A stretch of 64,000 nt of DNA from Bacteroidales bacterium (GCA_016709025.1 JADJEQ010000008.1:217791-281790); one strand, 5' to 3'; shown: positions 17,060-26,210, numbered from the stretch's first letter. The notes: generated by a model from the sequence alone, not told the origin. A program made the numbers and translations.

Positions 17060-18781
17060 TTAGTTTACAATTGTGGTTTTCAGGGTGCTGGAGTTTCCGC
17101 AGTTATCTTCGATTGTAAGCAAAAACTCATTTTCCCCTATAATAAGGTGATCATCACGCAGATATTCAAGTAGTTGGTTCTTGGCATCATAATCCATCAA
17201 TATCCATTTTCCGTTAAGGTAAGCGGAATACGTATTTATTCCTGAAAAATCATCGCTTATGCTTATCCTGATTGATTGCTGGGTGGTAACAGTTTTGAAT
17301 TCGCTTATATTCAGTGCTTTGATTGCCGGAGCAGTGGTATCAGCCATTACGGCATATTGCCCGAATTCACGGATACTTGCTTTAAGTATTCCGTTTGCAT
17401 ATTTACCCCCTGCAGAAACCGGCGACCTATCTTTCCTGAGCCTGGCGAGTAAAAGCTTTTTGTCAAGATGCCGGTAAGCAGAATCGACAGTCACAGACAC
17501 TTCAATGTAATCAAATAAAGGAGTTTCCGGATTGTGCAATTGGTAAATTGCTGAGCAGGAATTGGGAAGGGCGCCGGAAACCGAGAAAGCAAAGGCCAGA
17601 TCATCATACAGGCTTTTACCCGGAACAACAAGCATAACACCCTTTTCTGAAAAGCTATTGTTTTTTTGATGACTAAATAATACTGAATTGCTGCTTATTT
17701 GATTCTTTTCAGAATTTTCCAATTCCTTTCCTTTTACAGTAAAACGCAGAATGGATTCATTTTTATTGGCATCACTGACAACAACCTTTACCTGATGGAT
17801 CGAATCGGGGACAGCAGAAAAAATTCCCTGGTTGGTTGCGGTTTTGTACATGGTGAGTTTATTGTTAGGCGCAATCCTGGTTGTTATATAACGTTTTCCT
17901 GTGTTATAATAGTGACTATAATCAATAAAGCTATTGATATACCTGGTTTCATTAAAGTTGAATGTTTCAGCCTGCCAATCAAAACAAAGTACAGAATCGA
18001 TGTAGACTGCGAACCTGAAAATGCCGTTTTTGTTGTTGCTGCCGTTCAGTAAATCGGACACCTGCACACTGATTGAATAACGGCCATTGATGTTGATCGG
18101 ATTTTTATCCTTCAGCTTGTATACAGGCCCCCAGCCGGTGAGTTCCGGAATCAGCGGAGTTGTTTTCCCGTTTATAGTTCCACCGTTCACTTCAGGAGAG
18201 ATTCTGAGAGCAGAGATTACCGGCCTGATAAAATCTTTAACTGGAAGTCCGAACAATTGAGGGTTAACGGGCATCTCAGTTTTTGTATTCCGGATTTCAA
18301 AATGCAGATGAGGGCCTTCCGAGGACCCTGAGTTGCCCGAATAACAGATAATTTCACCCTGCTTAACTTTTAGAAGATTTTTGGGTGGAAACAGGTCAAC
18401 ATCAAATTTCTCCAGCTTGTATTGCTCCGATTTCAGCCATGCATCAATGGCCGGACTCATTTTCTGAAGATGGGCGTATACCGTTGTATAGCCATTCGGA
18501 TGGTCAATATATAGGGCTTTGCCGAACCCATATGGTGAAATTTTAATTCGTGCAACATATCCATCGGCACAGGCAACAATTGGCTTACCCTCATCTCCTG
18601 CGGTTCGGATATCAATACCGGAATGAAAGTGGCCAGCCCTAAGTTCGGCAAAAGTGCCGGATAAACTGATCGGAAAATCTACGGGAGAAATAAAGTAATC
18701 TTTCGGGTAGTTGTCCTGGGCATTCAGGCTGAAAACACTGAAAATAATGATTAGAATAAAATAAATCCGGACCTTCAACAT
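17060..18781 (-). CDS. Secreted M23-family metallopeptidase
   Basis: About 573 residues from the ATG at 18781. I prefer it over the ATG at 18838 because it starts directly with a signal peptide (MLKVRIYFILIIIFSVFSLN, then A-Q). The LytM/M23 domain occupies residues ~30-175: HFHSGID (H53, D57), VYAH (H104) and HLHFEIR (H158, H160) supply the zinc ligands and catalytic histidines. The remaining ~400 residues are beta-rich, probably Ig-like, with no named domain. M23 enzymes cut peptidoglycan cross-bridges or remodel the wall. It is adjacent to, but probably not part of, the eCIS operon. Confidence 0.85.
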   Translation of the reverse strand: MLKVRIYFILIIIFSVFSLNAQDNYPKDYFISPVDFPISLSGTFAELRAGHFHSGIDIRTAGDEGKPIVACADGYVARIKISPYGFGKALYIDHPNGYTTVYAHLQKMSPAIDAWLKSEQYKLEKFDVDLFPPKNLLKVKQGEIICYSGNSGSSEGPHLHFEIRNTKTEMPVNPQLFGLPVKDFIRPVISALRISPEVNGGTINGKTTPLIPELTGWGPVYKLKDKNPININGRYSISVQVSDLLNGSNNKNGIFRFAVYIDSVLCFDWQAETFNFNETRYINSFIDYSHYYNTGKRYITTRIAPNNKLTMYKTATNQGIFSAVPDSIHQVKVVVSDANKNESILRFTVKGKELENSEKNQISSNSVLFSHQKNNSFSEKGVMLVVPGKSLYDDLAFAFSVSGALPNSCSAIYQLHNPETPLFDYIEVSVTVDSAYRHLDKKLLLARLRKDRSPVSAGGKYANGILKASIREFGQYAVMADTTAPAIKALNISEFKTVTTQQSIRISISDDFSGINTYSAYLNGKWILMDYDAKNQLLEYLRDDHLIIGENEFLLTIEDNCGNSSTLKTTIVN

Positions 18782-19049
18782 GTGCTGATTTGAAAAAATT
18801 AGTAAATCCAAAGATAGGCTGTTCTGGTATTGGTGCATGCCAGCCGGGGCTTCATTTTACAGTATTTATTGAATTAAACGTCACCGGAATCAGTGCGCCA
18901 ATGGTAAAACACCAGTCATGAACATTTATTGTTACAAATTGTTAATTAGGATAATACAACAAAATAAAATTTCGAAAAAGGAGTTACCTTCAGAAGGAAT
19001 TACGATTAATAATTAACTTCCCGAACGAACTGCCATCTCTTGTTTAACT

Positions 19050-19553
19050 ATGATTTCTGAAGCCATCCTGCTCAAACAATTAAGCATTTTGCTTATCAGT
19101 GCCGTTAAATTATTGGCGGCTGCTCCTGTGTCTTATCTTTTTGGCTATTCATACCTTCATACGCTTTTAAATACAGCCATCGGGGGACTAATGGGTGTGG
19201 TATTTTTCTTTTTCCTCAGCAGAAATCTCATCAGGCTTTATTACAATTATGCTCCTTTCATTTTAAGAAAAATCAGAACAGTAGCCGGGATGCCTGATAA
19301 ATCCAATGCTTTAAAACCATTAGAACATGGTCGGAAAAAGATATTCAACAGGAGAAACAGAGTGATTGTAAAAATAAGAACGACTTATGGCATGCCGGGC
19401 ATTATCATACTTACGCCGATTTTTTTATCTATTCCTTTTGGAACTTTTCTGGCACTCAAGTATTACTCATCCCGGCGTAACCTGCTTGCCTGGTTAAGTT
19501 TGTCGGTGATTTTATGGTCAGTGTTGTTAACAACATTTGTTGAATTAATGTAG
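19050..19553 (+). CDS. Small integral membrane protein of unknown function
   Basis: 167 residues. Hydrophobic segments lie at about 7-30, 36-58 and, after a basic cytosolic-type loop rich in Arg/Lys (residues ~75-115), at 118-138 and 142-165. The repeated VAGMP/YGMPG motifs before the third segment resemble re-entrant turns in small export proteins of the DedA/Sm_multidrug_ex kind, but I cannot assign a family securely. The gene stands alone, divergent from the M23 gene and followed by porV. Confidence 0.65.
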   Translation: MISEAILLKQLSILLISAVKLLAAAPVSYLFGYSYLHTLLNTAIGGLMGVVFFFFLSRNLIRLYYNYAPFILRKIRTVAGMPDKSNALKPLEHGRKKIFNRRNRVIVKIRTTYGMPGIIILTPIFLSIPFGTFLALKYYSSRRNLLAWLSLSVILWSVLLTTFVELM

Positions 19554-19744
19554 ATGAAGTATAATACCTCACTTAAATCAAACTAAATTTAAATTCTGCT
19601 GTTATTGATAATCATTACTTTGGAGAAATACAATATTTCGGAAATTTATCAGTTATTAATGGAGCCTTCAGGCTTTATGGAGTAATTGGGCAATATTGTT
19701 GTATGTAATCCGTTTCTAAATCACCATTATCACAAAAAGATCAA

Positions 19745-19752
19745 TAACTTTG
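19745..19752 (+). promoter_or_regulatory. -7 element (TAACTTTG) upstream of porV
   Basis: TAACTTTG fits the Bacteroidota TAnnTTTG -7 consensus. A clear TTTG -33 box is not present at the expected distance. Transcription from here would begin near 19758, which excludes the upstream in-frame ATG at 19750 as a start and supports the ATG at 19777 for porV. Confidence 0.5.
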
Positions 19753-19776
19753 CATCCTTTAATTAAAATTTATTTT

Positions 19777-20997
19777 ATGCGATTTAATTCCCGCTTGCGA
19801 TTGGCCTTTATTTCAGGGCTTGTTGCTGTTTCTTCCGCAACTGTTGTTGCACAATCCACCACATACATCGGACAGGACCTGAATACCATTACCACAGCTG
19901 TCCCGTTTTTACAGATTGGGCCGGATGCGCGCTCAGGAGGAATGGGTGAGGCAGGGGTTTCTTCATCCCCGGATGCCAACTCAGCCCACTGGAATCCGGC
20001 AAAATACACTTATATTGAGTCTGATATGGGATTCTCGCTTTCATACAGTCCCTGGCTAAGGGCGCTTGTTAGCGATATTAATCTTGCCTATCTTACCGGT
20101 TATAAAAAATTAGCCAACGATCAGGTTATCTCCGGATCATTGCTTTATTTCTCCCTCGGTGATATCACCTTTACCGATGTTACTGGTGATCCGATCGGTA
20201 ACTACCGCCCGAGTGAGTTTGCAATCAGTGGTGCTTATTCGCGCAAACTTACCAAAAATATATCGGGTGCTGTAGCCGGAAGATACATACATTCAAATCT
20301 GACACAGGGTATTTCTTCGGGCAATGCCTCTACCAAACCGGGCAATACTTACGCCGCCGATATCGCCATTTATTCCCAGCATGATGTTGAGTTCAAGAAT
20401 ATGACAGGATATTTTGCCTGGGGCGTCAACATCAGTAATATTGGTGCAAAGATTTCATATACTGATGACAATACTCAGAGAGACTTTATTCCAACCAACC
20501 TGAGGCTCGGGCCGTCATTAACCCTGGATGTTGATGAATTCAACAGGCTGACTTTTATGGTTGATTTTAACAAATTGCTGATTCCAACACCTCCCATCTA
20601 TGCAGTTGATGATAACGGACAACCGGTTATCGACGACAATGGCGAGCCTGTAATCGCAAAAGGAATGGACAATGATGTATCTGTTCCTGTTGGAATGGTT
20701 CATTCTTTCTATGATGCTCCTGGTGGTTTTAATGAAGAAATGCGCGAGGTTGCCATTGCCGCAGGGGTAGAATACTGGTACGACAAACAATTCGCAATCA
20801 GGGGCGGTTATTTCCATGAGGACAGAACCAAAGGAAACAGAAATTTTTTCACACTGGGAGCTGGACTTCGTTATAATGTGTTCGGCCTCGATTTCTCATA
20901 CCTGATTCCTACCGATCAGGCCAATCCACTTGAAAATACACTTAGGTTTACCCTTCACTTTAACTTTGATGCTTTTCAGGATCAGACAACAAAGTAG
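19777..20997 (+). CDS. porV: Type IX secretion outer-membrane protein PorV
   Basis: 406 residues from the ATG at 19777, beginning with a signal peptide (RFNSRLRLAFISGLVAVSS, cleavage after VVAQ). It has the PorV/LptO beginning TAVPFLQIGPDARSGGMGEA and AHWNPAKYTY, and a FadL-like barrel ending TLRFTLHFNFDA. PorV is the T9SS shuttle/attachment subunit that takes cargo from the SprA/Sov translocon and, with PorU, presents it at the surface. porU is not adjacent here, unlike in many genomes. A 415-residue version from 19750 is less likely because of the promoter position. Confidence 0.93.
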   Translation: MRFNSRLRLAFISGLVAVSSATVVAQSTTYIGQDLNTITTAVPFLQIGPDARSGGMGEAGVSSSPDANSAHWNPAKYTYIESDMGFSLSYSPWLRALVSDINLAYLTGYKKLANDQVISGSLLYFSLGDITFTDVTGDPIGNYRPSEFAISGAYSRKLTKNISGAVAGRYIHSNLTQGISSGNASTKPGNTYAADIAIYSQHDVEFKNMTGYFAWGVNISNIGAKISYTDDNTQRDFIPTNLRLGPSLTLDVDEFNRLTFMVDFNKLLIPTPPIYAVDDNGQPVIDDNGEPVIAKGMDNDVSVPVGMVHSFYDAPGGFNEEMREVAIAAGVEYWYDKQFAIRGGYFHEDRTKGNRNFFTLGAGLRYNVFGLDFSYLIPTDQANPLENTLRFTLHFNFDAFQDQTTK

Positions 20998-21016
20998 ATA
21001 GTTTTCAACATATCAC

Positions 21017-21041
21017 AAAAGGGCCGGAAGGCCCTTTTTTT
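21017..21041. terminator. Bidirectional terminator between porV and the FemAB-like gene
   Basis: AAAGGGCC-GGAA-GGCCCTTT stem with A-run on the left and T-run on the right. It closes porV on the plus strand and overlaps the last codons of the convergent gene, so it could serve both. Confidence 0.85.
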
Positions 21042-21992
21042 ATACATGATTTCTTGCAGCTTTGAGTTTCTTATATGCCCTGAAAAGAATTTTAACCGGC
21101 GCCGGAAACTTATTAAACCTTAGCGCGGGATACCTGATACGCACCGATCCGAAGCTTTTATAAAATCTCGCCAGGTTAGGATCGTTCGAGCCTTCAAAGT
21201 CAAGGGTCAGGTGGTTGCCTGCAAGGTCCTGAATAAAATGGTCAATCAACAGAAACATGGCGCCGTTTTCCCTGGCAATTTCATTGGTTGCAGAAAACAG
21301 AAATACCGCCTTACGATGACTAAATACAACAATGGCTCCGGCACATAAGGTATTTTCGGCTGTATATGCTCCATAGCATATGGCTTTATTCTTCATAATA
21401 CATTCGTAAGCCAGCCTGATAAACCTGCGATAATCATTTTCCTTCAGGTGGCCGAATTGCTTTCCTTTATTCTGCCTGAACATGGTAACAATATCTTCGG
21501 GTTTGATGTTGGATGAGATGCCGATGTTATTCCGCATCGCCCTGTTGATGTTACGGCTTGTATTCTGAGAATAGTTTTTTTTAATGATACTGTAAGATTC
21601 AATCAGATCAAGCTCGTGATTCAGGTTTCCGGTGACCTGCCATTTCGTTTTATCGGGCTTGTTGTATGCATTCAGGTTGATTTCAGCAAGCCTGTATTTC
21701 CCCGGGATGGCGGATAAAAATGCGTCGACAATGTCAGGTGTGATATGGCTGATTGAGAATACACCCAGTTGCTGGGTGAAATTTGGCTGAAAAAGATACC
21801 AAAATCCGAACTTCTTCCGGTAGGTAAGAGGAAAACGGTCTCATAATCTCCTGCAACCAGGGCATCCCATTCGTCGCATACAATATCAAGATACCACGAA
21901 AAGCCATAAATATTGCCATTAACTGCTTTGTCGATACAATTATCCCAGGCAGTTTTGTCAAGTTCAGTATGCCTGATCAGGCGAATATTCAT
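21040..21992 (-). pseudogene. FemAB/GNAT-like acyltransferase, frameshifted
   Basis: Two overlapping-frame pieces form one protein of about 317 residues starting MNIRLIRHTEL (ATG at 21992). The N-terminal part runs to ETVF, and the frame is then lost. Adding one base to the A-run at 21832-21835 (plus strand) restores a continuous reading: PLPYRKKFGFWYLFQPNFTQ onward to the stop at 21040. The C-terminal half (residues ~150-317, with GAIVVFSHRKAVFLFSATNE and LDFEGSNDPNLARFYKSFG) resembles the FemAB/BioF2-like GNAT fold. The substrate is unknown. It lies 13 bp after ispF. The indel in a homopolymer could be sequence error, in which case the gene is intact. Confidence 0.75.
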
Positions 21993-22005
21993 TGGTTCCG
22001 GCATT

Positions 22006-22485
22006 TTAACGGTACAACAAGACAACTGCCCAGGCCTGAACGCCCTCTTCACGACCGGTAAACCCCAGAAACTCTGTGGTAGTGGCCTTAACTGAAATGG
22101 TTCCGGTTTCCGATCCGACCAACTGTGTTATCTGTGTTTCCATCTCATTTATATAAGGGGCAATCTTCGGTTTTTGTAATGCGACAGTACAATCAATATT
22201 CCCGACTTTCCAGCCTTTTTCTTCAATCAGTGCCATGGTTTTTTTTAGCAATATCCGGCTGTCGATGCCTTTCAGGGCAGGGTCTGAATCCGGGAAGTGA
22301 AAACCGATATCCCTCATCCCGGAAGCACCAAGTAACGCATCGCAAATGGCATGCAACAGCGCATCGGCATCAGAGTGACCCAATGCACCTTTGTAATGGC
22401 TGATTTTCACGCCTCCTATAATGAGAGGAAGCCCTTCTGTCAGTTGGTGTACGTCGTATCCGAATCCAATCCTGCAAGGGTACAT
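22006..22485 (-). CDS. ispF: 2-C-methyl-D-erythritol 2,4-cyclodiphosphate synthase
   Basis: 159 residues, the normal length. It converts CDP-ME 2-phosphate to MEcPP in the non-mevalonate isoprenoid pathway. The zinc ligands are visible as GYDVHQL (D11, H13) and H45 in LGHSDADALLHAI. The family motifs RDIGFHFPDSDP and ISVKATTTEFLGFTGREEG are intact. It appears to be the first gene of a two-gene minus-strand unit with the FemAB-like gene. Confidence 0.97.
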   Translation of the reverse strand: MYPCRIGFGYDVHQLTEGLPLIIGGVKISHYKGALGHSDADALLHAICDALLGASGMRDIGFHFPDSDPALKGIDSRILLKKTMALIEEKGWKVGNIDCTVALQKPKIAPYINEMETQITQLVGSETGTISVKATTTEFLGFTGREEGVQAWAVVLLYR

Positions 22486-22616
22486 ATTTTAAAAAGCCTG
22501 GTTAAACAAGTCTGAACAATCTGCCTATTGGCGCATTTTGAACTGTAAAACTAATTAAATCTGCCGATAATGACACGATATAGCCTTAAAATTCGGATAA
22601 GTGATGATCGTAAATC

Positions 22617-22639
22617 AAACTATAAAGAATGGTATAAAT
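22617..22639 (-). other. Possible remnant of a GIY-YIG ORF start
   Basis: Just downstream of the terminator that follows the tRNA at 22671, the minus strand reads TTTATTTATACCATTC. The equivalent position in the array at 25.4-27.3 kb reads TTTATTTATGCCATTC, where ATG starts the GIY-YIG gene. The match fades within about 25 bp. This suggests a lost or never completed GIY-YIG copy. Confidence 0.45.
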
Positions 22640-22669
22640 AAAAAAAAGCCACAAATTGTGGCTTTTTTT
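22640..22669 (-). terminator. Terminator of the tRNA at 22671
   Basis: Perfect palindrome AAAAAAAGCCACAA/TTGTGGCTTTTTTT directly after the tRNA 3' end. The same hairpin, slightly diverged, follows each tRNA-like piece of the GIY-YIG array. Confidence 0.8.
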
Positions 22670-22670
22670 G

Positions 22671-22747
22671 TGGGAGCAACAGGGTTCGAACCTGTGACCC
22701 TCCCGACTGAAAGTCGGGAGGGTCTGAACCAGCTAAGCTATGCTCCC
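22671..22747 (-). tRNA. tRNA-like gene, anticodon UUC (Glu), aberrant cloverleaf
   Basis: Minus strand, 77 nt. Acceptor GGGAGCA/TGCTCCC, T-arm ACAGG-TTCGAAC-CCTGT and anticodon stem CCCGA-CTTTCAG-TCGGG are sound and give anticodon TTC. The D-stem is faulty (GCTT cannot pair fully with AGAC) and two extra bases precede the anticodon stem. Instead GACCCTCCCGACT pairs perfectly with AGTCGGGAGGGTC around a 3-nt loop. The 5' half is nearly identical to the tRNA-Val at 27186, and the 3' half to the array pieces at 25.4-26.9 kb. It may be a chimera or pseudo-tRNA. No clear -7 element is seen upstream. Confidence 0.6.
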
Positions 22748-22888
22748 ATCCTACGTAGCATATTGAATATCAATATTATAATTTGTCATTTTACAGACAG
22801 GTGTTCATTTTACTTTTTACCGGTTTACGATTTGGTTTACATTCATGTCACTAAGATTGGTTAAAAATTCAATAATAAACCGTTACAA

Positions 22889-24997
22889 TTATTGTTTTAC
22901 CAGCTTCTCAACATAAACACCCTTATCCGTTGTAACTCTTAATAAATAAATGCCATTGGGCAGTTTGCCGAAATCTGAAACAATGTGGTTGCTTACTGAT
23001 TTCAGGGTTTTGACAAGACATCCCTGCTGATTTATAATATCAATTTTACTCATGTTGATGTCAGCAGCCATTTCTATGGTCAGCAAGTTTTCTACCGGAT
23101 TAGGAAAAATACGGACCCCCGCCGAAGCTGAATAATCATCCTTAATATAAGCTGGATTCCCATATTCATTGAAAGAAGCCAAACCTTTCGTTTTGGTTGC
23201 AATCCATTTCGTGTTATCAGCATCAATGCAGACAGAATTAACAACGTCACACGGTAACTCGGAGTTTGAGGTATTATAAACAGTCCAGCCAGATTCGTCA
23301 AATTTTACCAGACCTCCGTAACGGGTTCCCAACCACTTTGCTCCCCCGGAGTCAATGGCAATACTAAGCACCCAGTCTCTAGGCAAACCCGAATTTTCAG
23401 TATTGTAAACTTCCCATGTTGTTCCATCAAAGACTGCCAGTCCTCCCAGTTTTGTCCCGATCCATTTAACATCATGCGTATCTATGGCTATAGCGTAGAC
23501 ATTGTCGTGTGGTAATCCGGAATTTGAGGAATTGTATGTTGTCCAGTTTAATCCATCATAAGATGTAAGGCCATATTCTGTACCAATCCATTTCTCATTG
23601 TTTTTATCTATAGCCAATGAGAGTATATAATTATTGGGCAATCCTGAATTGGAACTATTGTAGGTAGTCCAGTCCTCGCCGTTAAAAGAGATCAGGCCAT
23701 AGCTTGTACCAAACCATATCAATCCGTTATTGTCTGATACAATTGCATTAACTTCACCAAATTGAACAGTATCTGAGCTGTAATAGTTTATCCATTCCGT
23801 TCCGTCGAAGGCAATCAATCCTGCCTGCGTTCCAAACCAAACCGTTTCTTCCGGATCAACCAATATTGAATAGATATGACTATTCAGTAACCCGGTGTTT
23901 GAAGGGTTGTATATCTGCCAGTTATTTCCATCAAACGATGCTATGCCACCAATAGTTCCGATCCACTTTAACCCACCCGGATCTACAGCTATATCGCGTA
24001 CATCATTCGATGGAATTCCAGACAACCTGGTATCGACATCTTCCCAGGTGGTTCCGTTGTATGTTGCTACATACCCCCTGTAAGTGGCTATCCATTTGGT
24101 GCCGCTCAGGTCAGATACTACGATATGAACCGAATTATTCGGCAAGTCAGAATTATCCGTATTAAAAGTCTGCCAGTTTACATTGTCAAATGAAACCAGA
24201 CCCAGTTCAGTACCAATCCATTTAGTGCCGGTGTTGTCAAAAGCTACTGAGTGAATAAAATTCCCGGGTAATCCGGAATTTGAAGTGTTATAGGTTACAT
24301 AGTTTACACCATCATAAGCAGCCAATCCATCATAACCTCCGATCCATTTTACACCATCCGGATCTATTGAAATTGAATTGATATAACCAACAGGCAATGG
24401 ATGTGTTTCCCAATGTTCATCATCAAAGGAAATTAAAAAGGCGCCAAACGTTAAGCCGTCATAGGAAACAATCCATTTCGTTCCGTCCTCATCAATGGCT
24501 AAATGTCTTACTCCATCATACAACGCTGCAAAATCTGACCTGTCGAATATTGACCAGTTTGAGCCGTCGAATGAAACCAATCCATGATGTTCAGTTCCTA
24601 TCCAGACTTTTCCGTTCCCTTCAATGGCCAATGAAAATACTCCGTTATCCGGTAATCCCGAGTTTGAAGTATCGTAGGTTGTCCATTCTGAGCCATCAAA
24701 GGAAGTTAAACCGCCATAAAGAGTACCGATCCATTTTGTTCCGTTCCCATCAACAGCAACTGCCGTAACTTCACAATCGGGTAATGGTGAATTTGTTTCG
24801 TCATAGATGGTCTTTGCGCCTGTACTTTTCTCAATTTTCAGCAAACCACCGCAGGTACCTATCCACATAAAATTATCCTCTTCGGTTATCGAATAGATGA
24901 GATCAGATTTAATATAATTAATCCAATTCGGTGTCTGCGCACTTGAATAACAAAGGATCATCAAGGTAGCAATAAAAACCAAAAGAAATCTTCTCAT
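22889..24997 (-). CDS. Secreted double beta-propeller protein with T9SS sorting tail
   Basis: About 702 residues from the ATG at 24997 (signal peptide RRFLLVFIATLMILCYSSAQ). The longer start at 25069 puts 24 residues before the signal and is less likely. I count 14 copies of a ~43-residue unit with the pattern FDGxxWTTYNTSNSGLPxN and KWIGTxxGLxxFDG, as in the regulatory-propeller (Reg_prop) family. Fourteen is two seven-bladed propellers. The last ~75 residues (RIFPNPVENLLTIEM and LPNGIYLLRVTTDKGVYVEK) form a type A T9SS C-terminal signal. It is therefore a T9SS cargo. Ligand or target is unknown. Confidence 0.85.
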   Translation of the reverse strand: MRRFLLVFIATLMILCYSSAQTPNWINYIKSDLIYSITEEDNFMWIGTCGGLLKIEKSTGAKTIYDETNSPLPDCEVTAVAVDGNGTKWIGTLYGGLTSFDGSEWTTYDTSNSGLPDNGVFSLAIEGNGKVWIGTEHHGLVSFDGSNWSIFDRSDFAALYDGVRHLAIDEDGTKWIVSYDGLTFGAFLISFDDEHWETHPLPVGYINSISIDPDGVKWIGGYDGLAAYDGVNYVTYNTSNSGLPGNFIHSVAFDNTGTKWIGTELGLVSFDNVNWQTFNTDNSDLPNNSVHIVVSDLSGTKWIATYRGYVATYNGTTWEDVDTRLSGIPSNDVRDIAVDPGGLKWIGTIGGIASFDGNNWQIYNPSNTGLLNSHIYSILVDPEETVWFGTQAGLIAFDGTEWINYYSSDTVQFGEVNAIVSDNNGLIWFGTSYGLISFNGEDWTTYNSSNSGLPNNYILSLAIDKNNEKWIGTEYGLTSYDGLNWTTYNSSNSGLPHDNVYAIAIDTHDVKWIGTKLGGLAVFDGTTWEVYNTENSGLPRDWVLSIAIDSGGAKWLGTRYGGLVKFDESGWTVYNTSNSELPCDVVNSVCIDADNTKWIATKTKGLASFNEYGNPAYIKDDYSASAGVRIFPNPVENLLTIEMAADINMSKIDIINQQGCLVKTLKSVSNHIVSDFGKLPNGIYLLRVTTDKGVYVEKLVKQ

Positions 24998-25431
24998 ATT
25001 ACCTCCGTTTAAATTGAATAAAGTATTGAGTCTACCTGCTTCATTACTAATATAACACCTATAAGACAACTGAACCCCTTTTTACCCCTATCAGGAATTA
25101 TAATATTCTGCAATCTATCGGACTGTTACTACCCGACTATTTAACTCATTAATATTCTGATACAAGACAAAAATATTATAAGTCGTTGCATTGATTCTTT
25201 GACAGATTGAGGACACCAGATATAAGTCAGCCTCTCACTTACAGCTGTAATGGTAACATTTCAGGCAGGGCAAACTACAGAATTTGAGGCATTCATGTGT
25301 AAATCCTGGTTTACATCCTGGTTTACTTGCATGAAAGAAAATCGAATAAAACCGGCTGAGAATAAAAAATCAGCCAATTACAAGTAAATTGCAATTAACT
25401 GATCTTAAAGATTTTAATCTCCCAATCTGTG
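24998..25431. other. Intergenic region between the propeller gene and the GIY-YIG array
   Basis: About 430 bp of AT-rich DNA. It holds the unused upstream start of the propeller frame and no ORF, RNA gene or strong hairpin that I can support. Confidence 0.5.
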
Positions 25432-25497
25432 TGGGAGCAACAGGGTTCGAACCTGTGACCCTCCCGACTGAAAGTCGGGATGCACTGACCCAGCTCA
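25432..25497 (-). other. tRNA-Glu-like 3' portion, array end
   Basis: Contains D-loop-like CTGAGCTGGGTCAGTGCA, anticodon arm TCCCGA-CTTTCAG-TCGGGA, T-arm and 3' acceptor strand TGCTCCC, but no 5' acceptor strand. It marks the left end of the array; beyond it the downstream hairpin is absent. Confidence 0.75.
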
Positions 25498-25811
25498 GGT
25501 TGGTTTGATAAGTCGTTCAACCAATTTGCGGCTTTTCCATTTCTTAATGGTCTTTTTCTCTTAACAATGCCATTGAATAGTCTTGATAAAATTCCTCATA
25601 TACCAATTGCCAGTCTGAAGCAGCTGAAGTAAAACCTTGTGTGTTTGGGGGGAATGTAAGAAAAGGGGGCCCGTGCTGGGGGGGGGGCCGGGGGGAGCTG
25701 AAGTAACTTGTGCTGGTTATTGTGTTTGTACACTCTTTCATGACCGTGTCACGGGTGAGCCGATATAATATCTGTCAAGAATTACCGAATAAAGTATATA
25801 GGTGAATGGCA
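25495..25811 (-). pseudogene. Decayed GIY-YIG copy 5, with G-rich inserts
   Basis: The C-terminal half (GFTSAASDWQLVYEEFYQDY and MALLREK) is recognisable. The start codon is lost (TTG in place of ATG near 25811), there are several indels, and 25640-25695 holds unusual runs such as GGGGGGGGGG and GGGGGAATG that occur in no other copy. The G-runs look like sequencing or assembly artefact rather than evolution. Confidence 0.75.
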
Positions 25812-25858
25812 ATAAATAAAAAAATGGGGGGTGACTTTTCTGGTGGGGGGAAGGGGGC

Positions 25859-25894
25859 ACCCGACTGAAAGTCGGGATGCACTGACCCAGCTCA
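25859..25894 (-). other. Truncated tRNA-like piece
   Basis: Only the anticodon arm and D-loop-like part remain. The T-arm side has been replaced by GGTGGGGGGAAGGGGGCA at 25841-25858, another G-rich stretch of doubtful origin. Confidence 0.65.
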
Positions 25895-26130
25895 GGTTTG
25901 TTTGATAAGTCGTTCAACCAATTTCGGCTTTCTTTCTTAATGGTCTTTCTCTTAACAATGCCATTGAATAGTCTTGATAAAATTCCTCATAAACCAATTG
26001 CCAGTCTGAAGCAGCTGAAGTAAAACCTTTGTGCTGGTTATTGTGTTTGTACACTCTTTCCATGACTGTGGGTCGAGCCGATATAATATCTGTCAAGAAT
26101 TACCGAATAAAGTATATAGGTGAATGGCAT
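25892..26130 (-). pseudogene. Decayed GIY-YIG copy 4
   Basis: The start ATG is retained at 26130 but single-base losses break the frame. The middle part (MERVYKHNNQHKGFTSAASD through MALLRE) still reads in frame, and the C-terminus then shifts to RPLRKKAEIG. Compared with the intact copies the changes are nearly all indels. Confidence 0.75.
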
Positions 26131-26169
26131 AAAATAAAAAAAACACAAAATGTGACTTTTCTTGTGGAG

Positions 26170-26210
26170 GACCCTCCCGACTGAAAGTCGGGATGCACTG
26201 ACCCAGCTCA
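26170..26210 (-). other. Truncated tRNA-like piece with T-arm deleted
   Basis: The sequence passes from GTGGAGGA straight to the anticodon-side CCCTCCCGACTGAAAGTCGG (plus strand). About 22 bp covering the T-arm present in the other pieces are missing. Confidence 0.65.

Noticed and set aside
22671..22747. tRNA-Phe (GAA) on the plus strand
   Set aside because: The T-loop GGTTCGAACC is palindromic and the plus strand would give anticodon GAA, but the plus-strand D-arm is wrong. The minus strand matches tRNA-Val in the D-loop and has the terminator on its 3' side.
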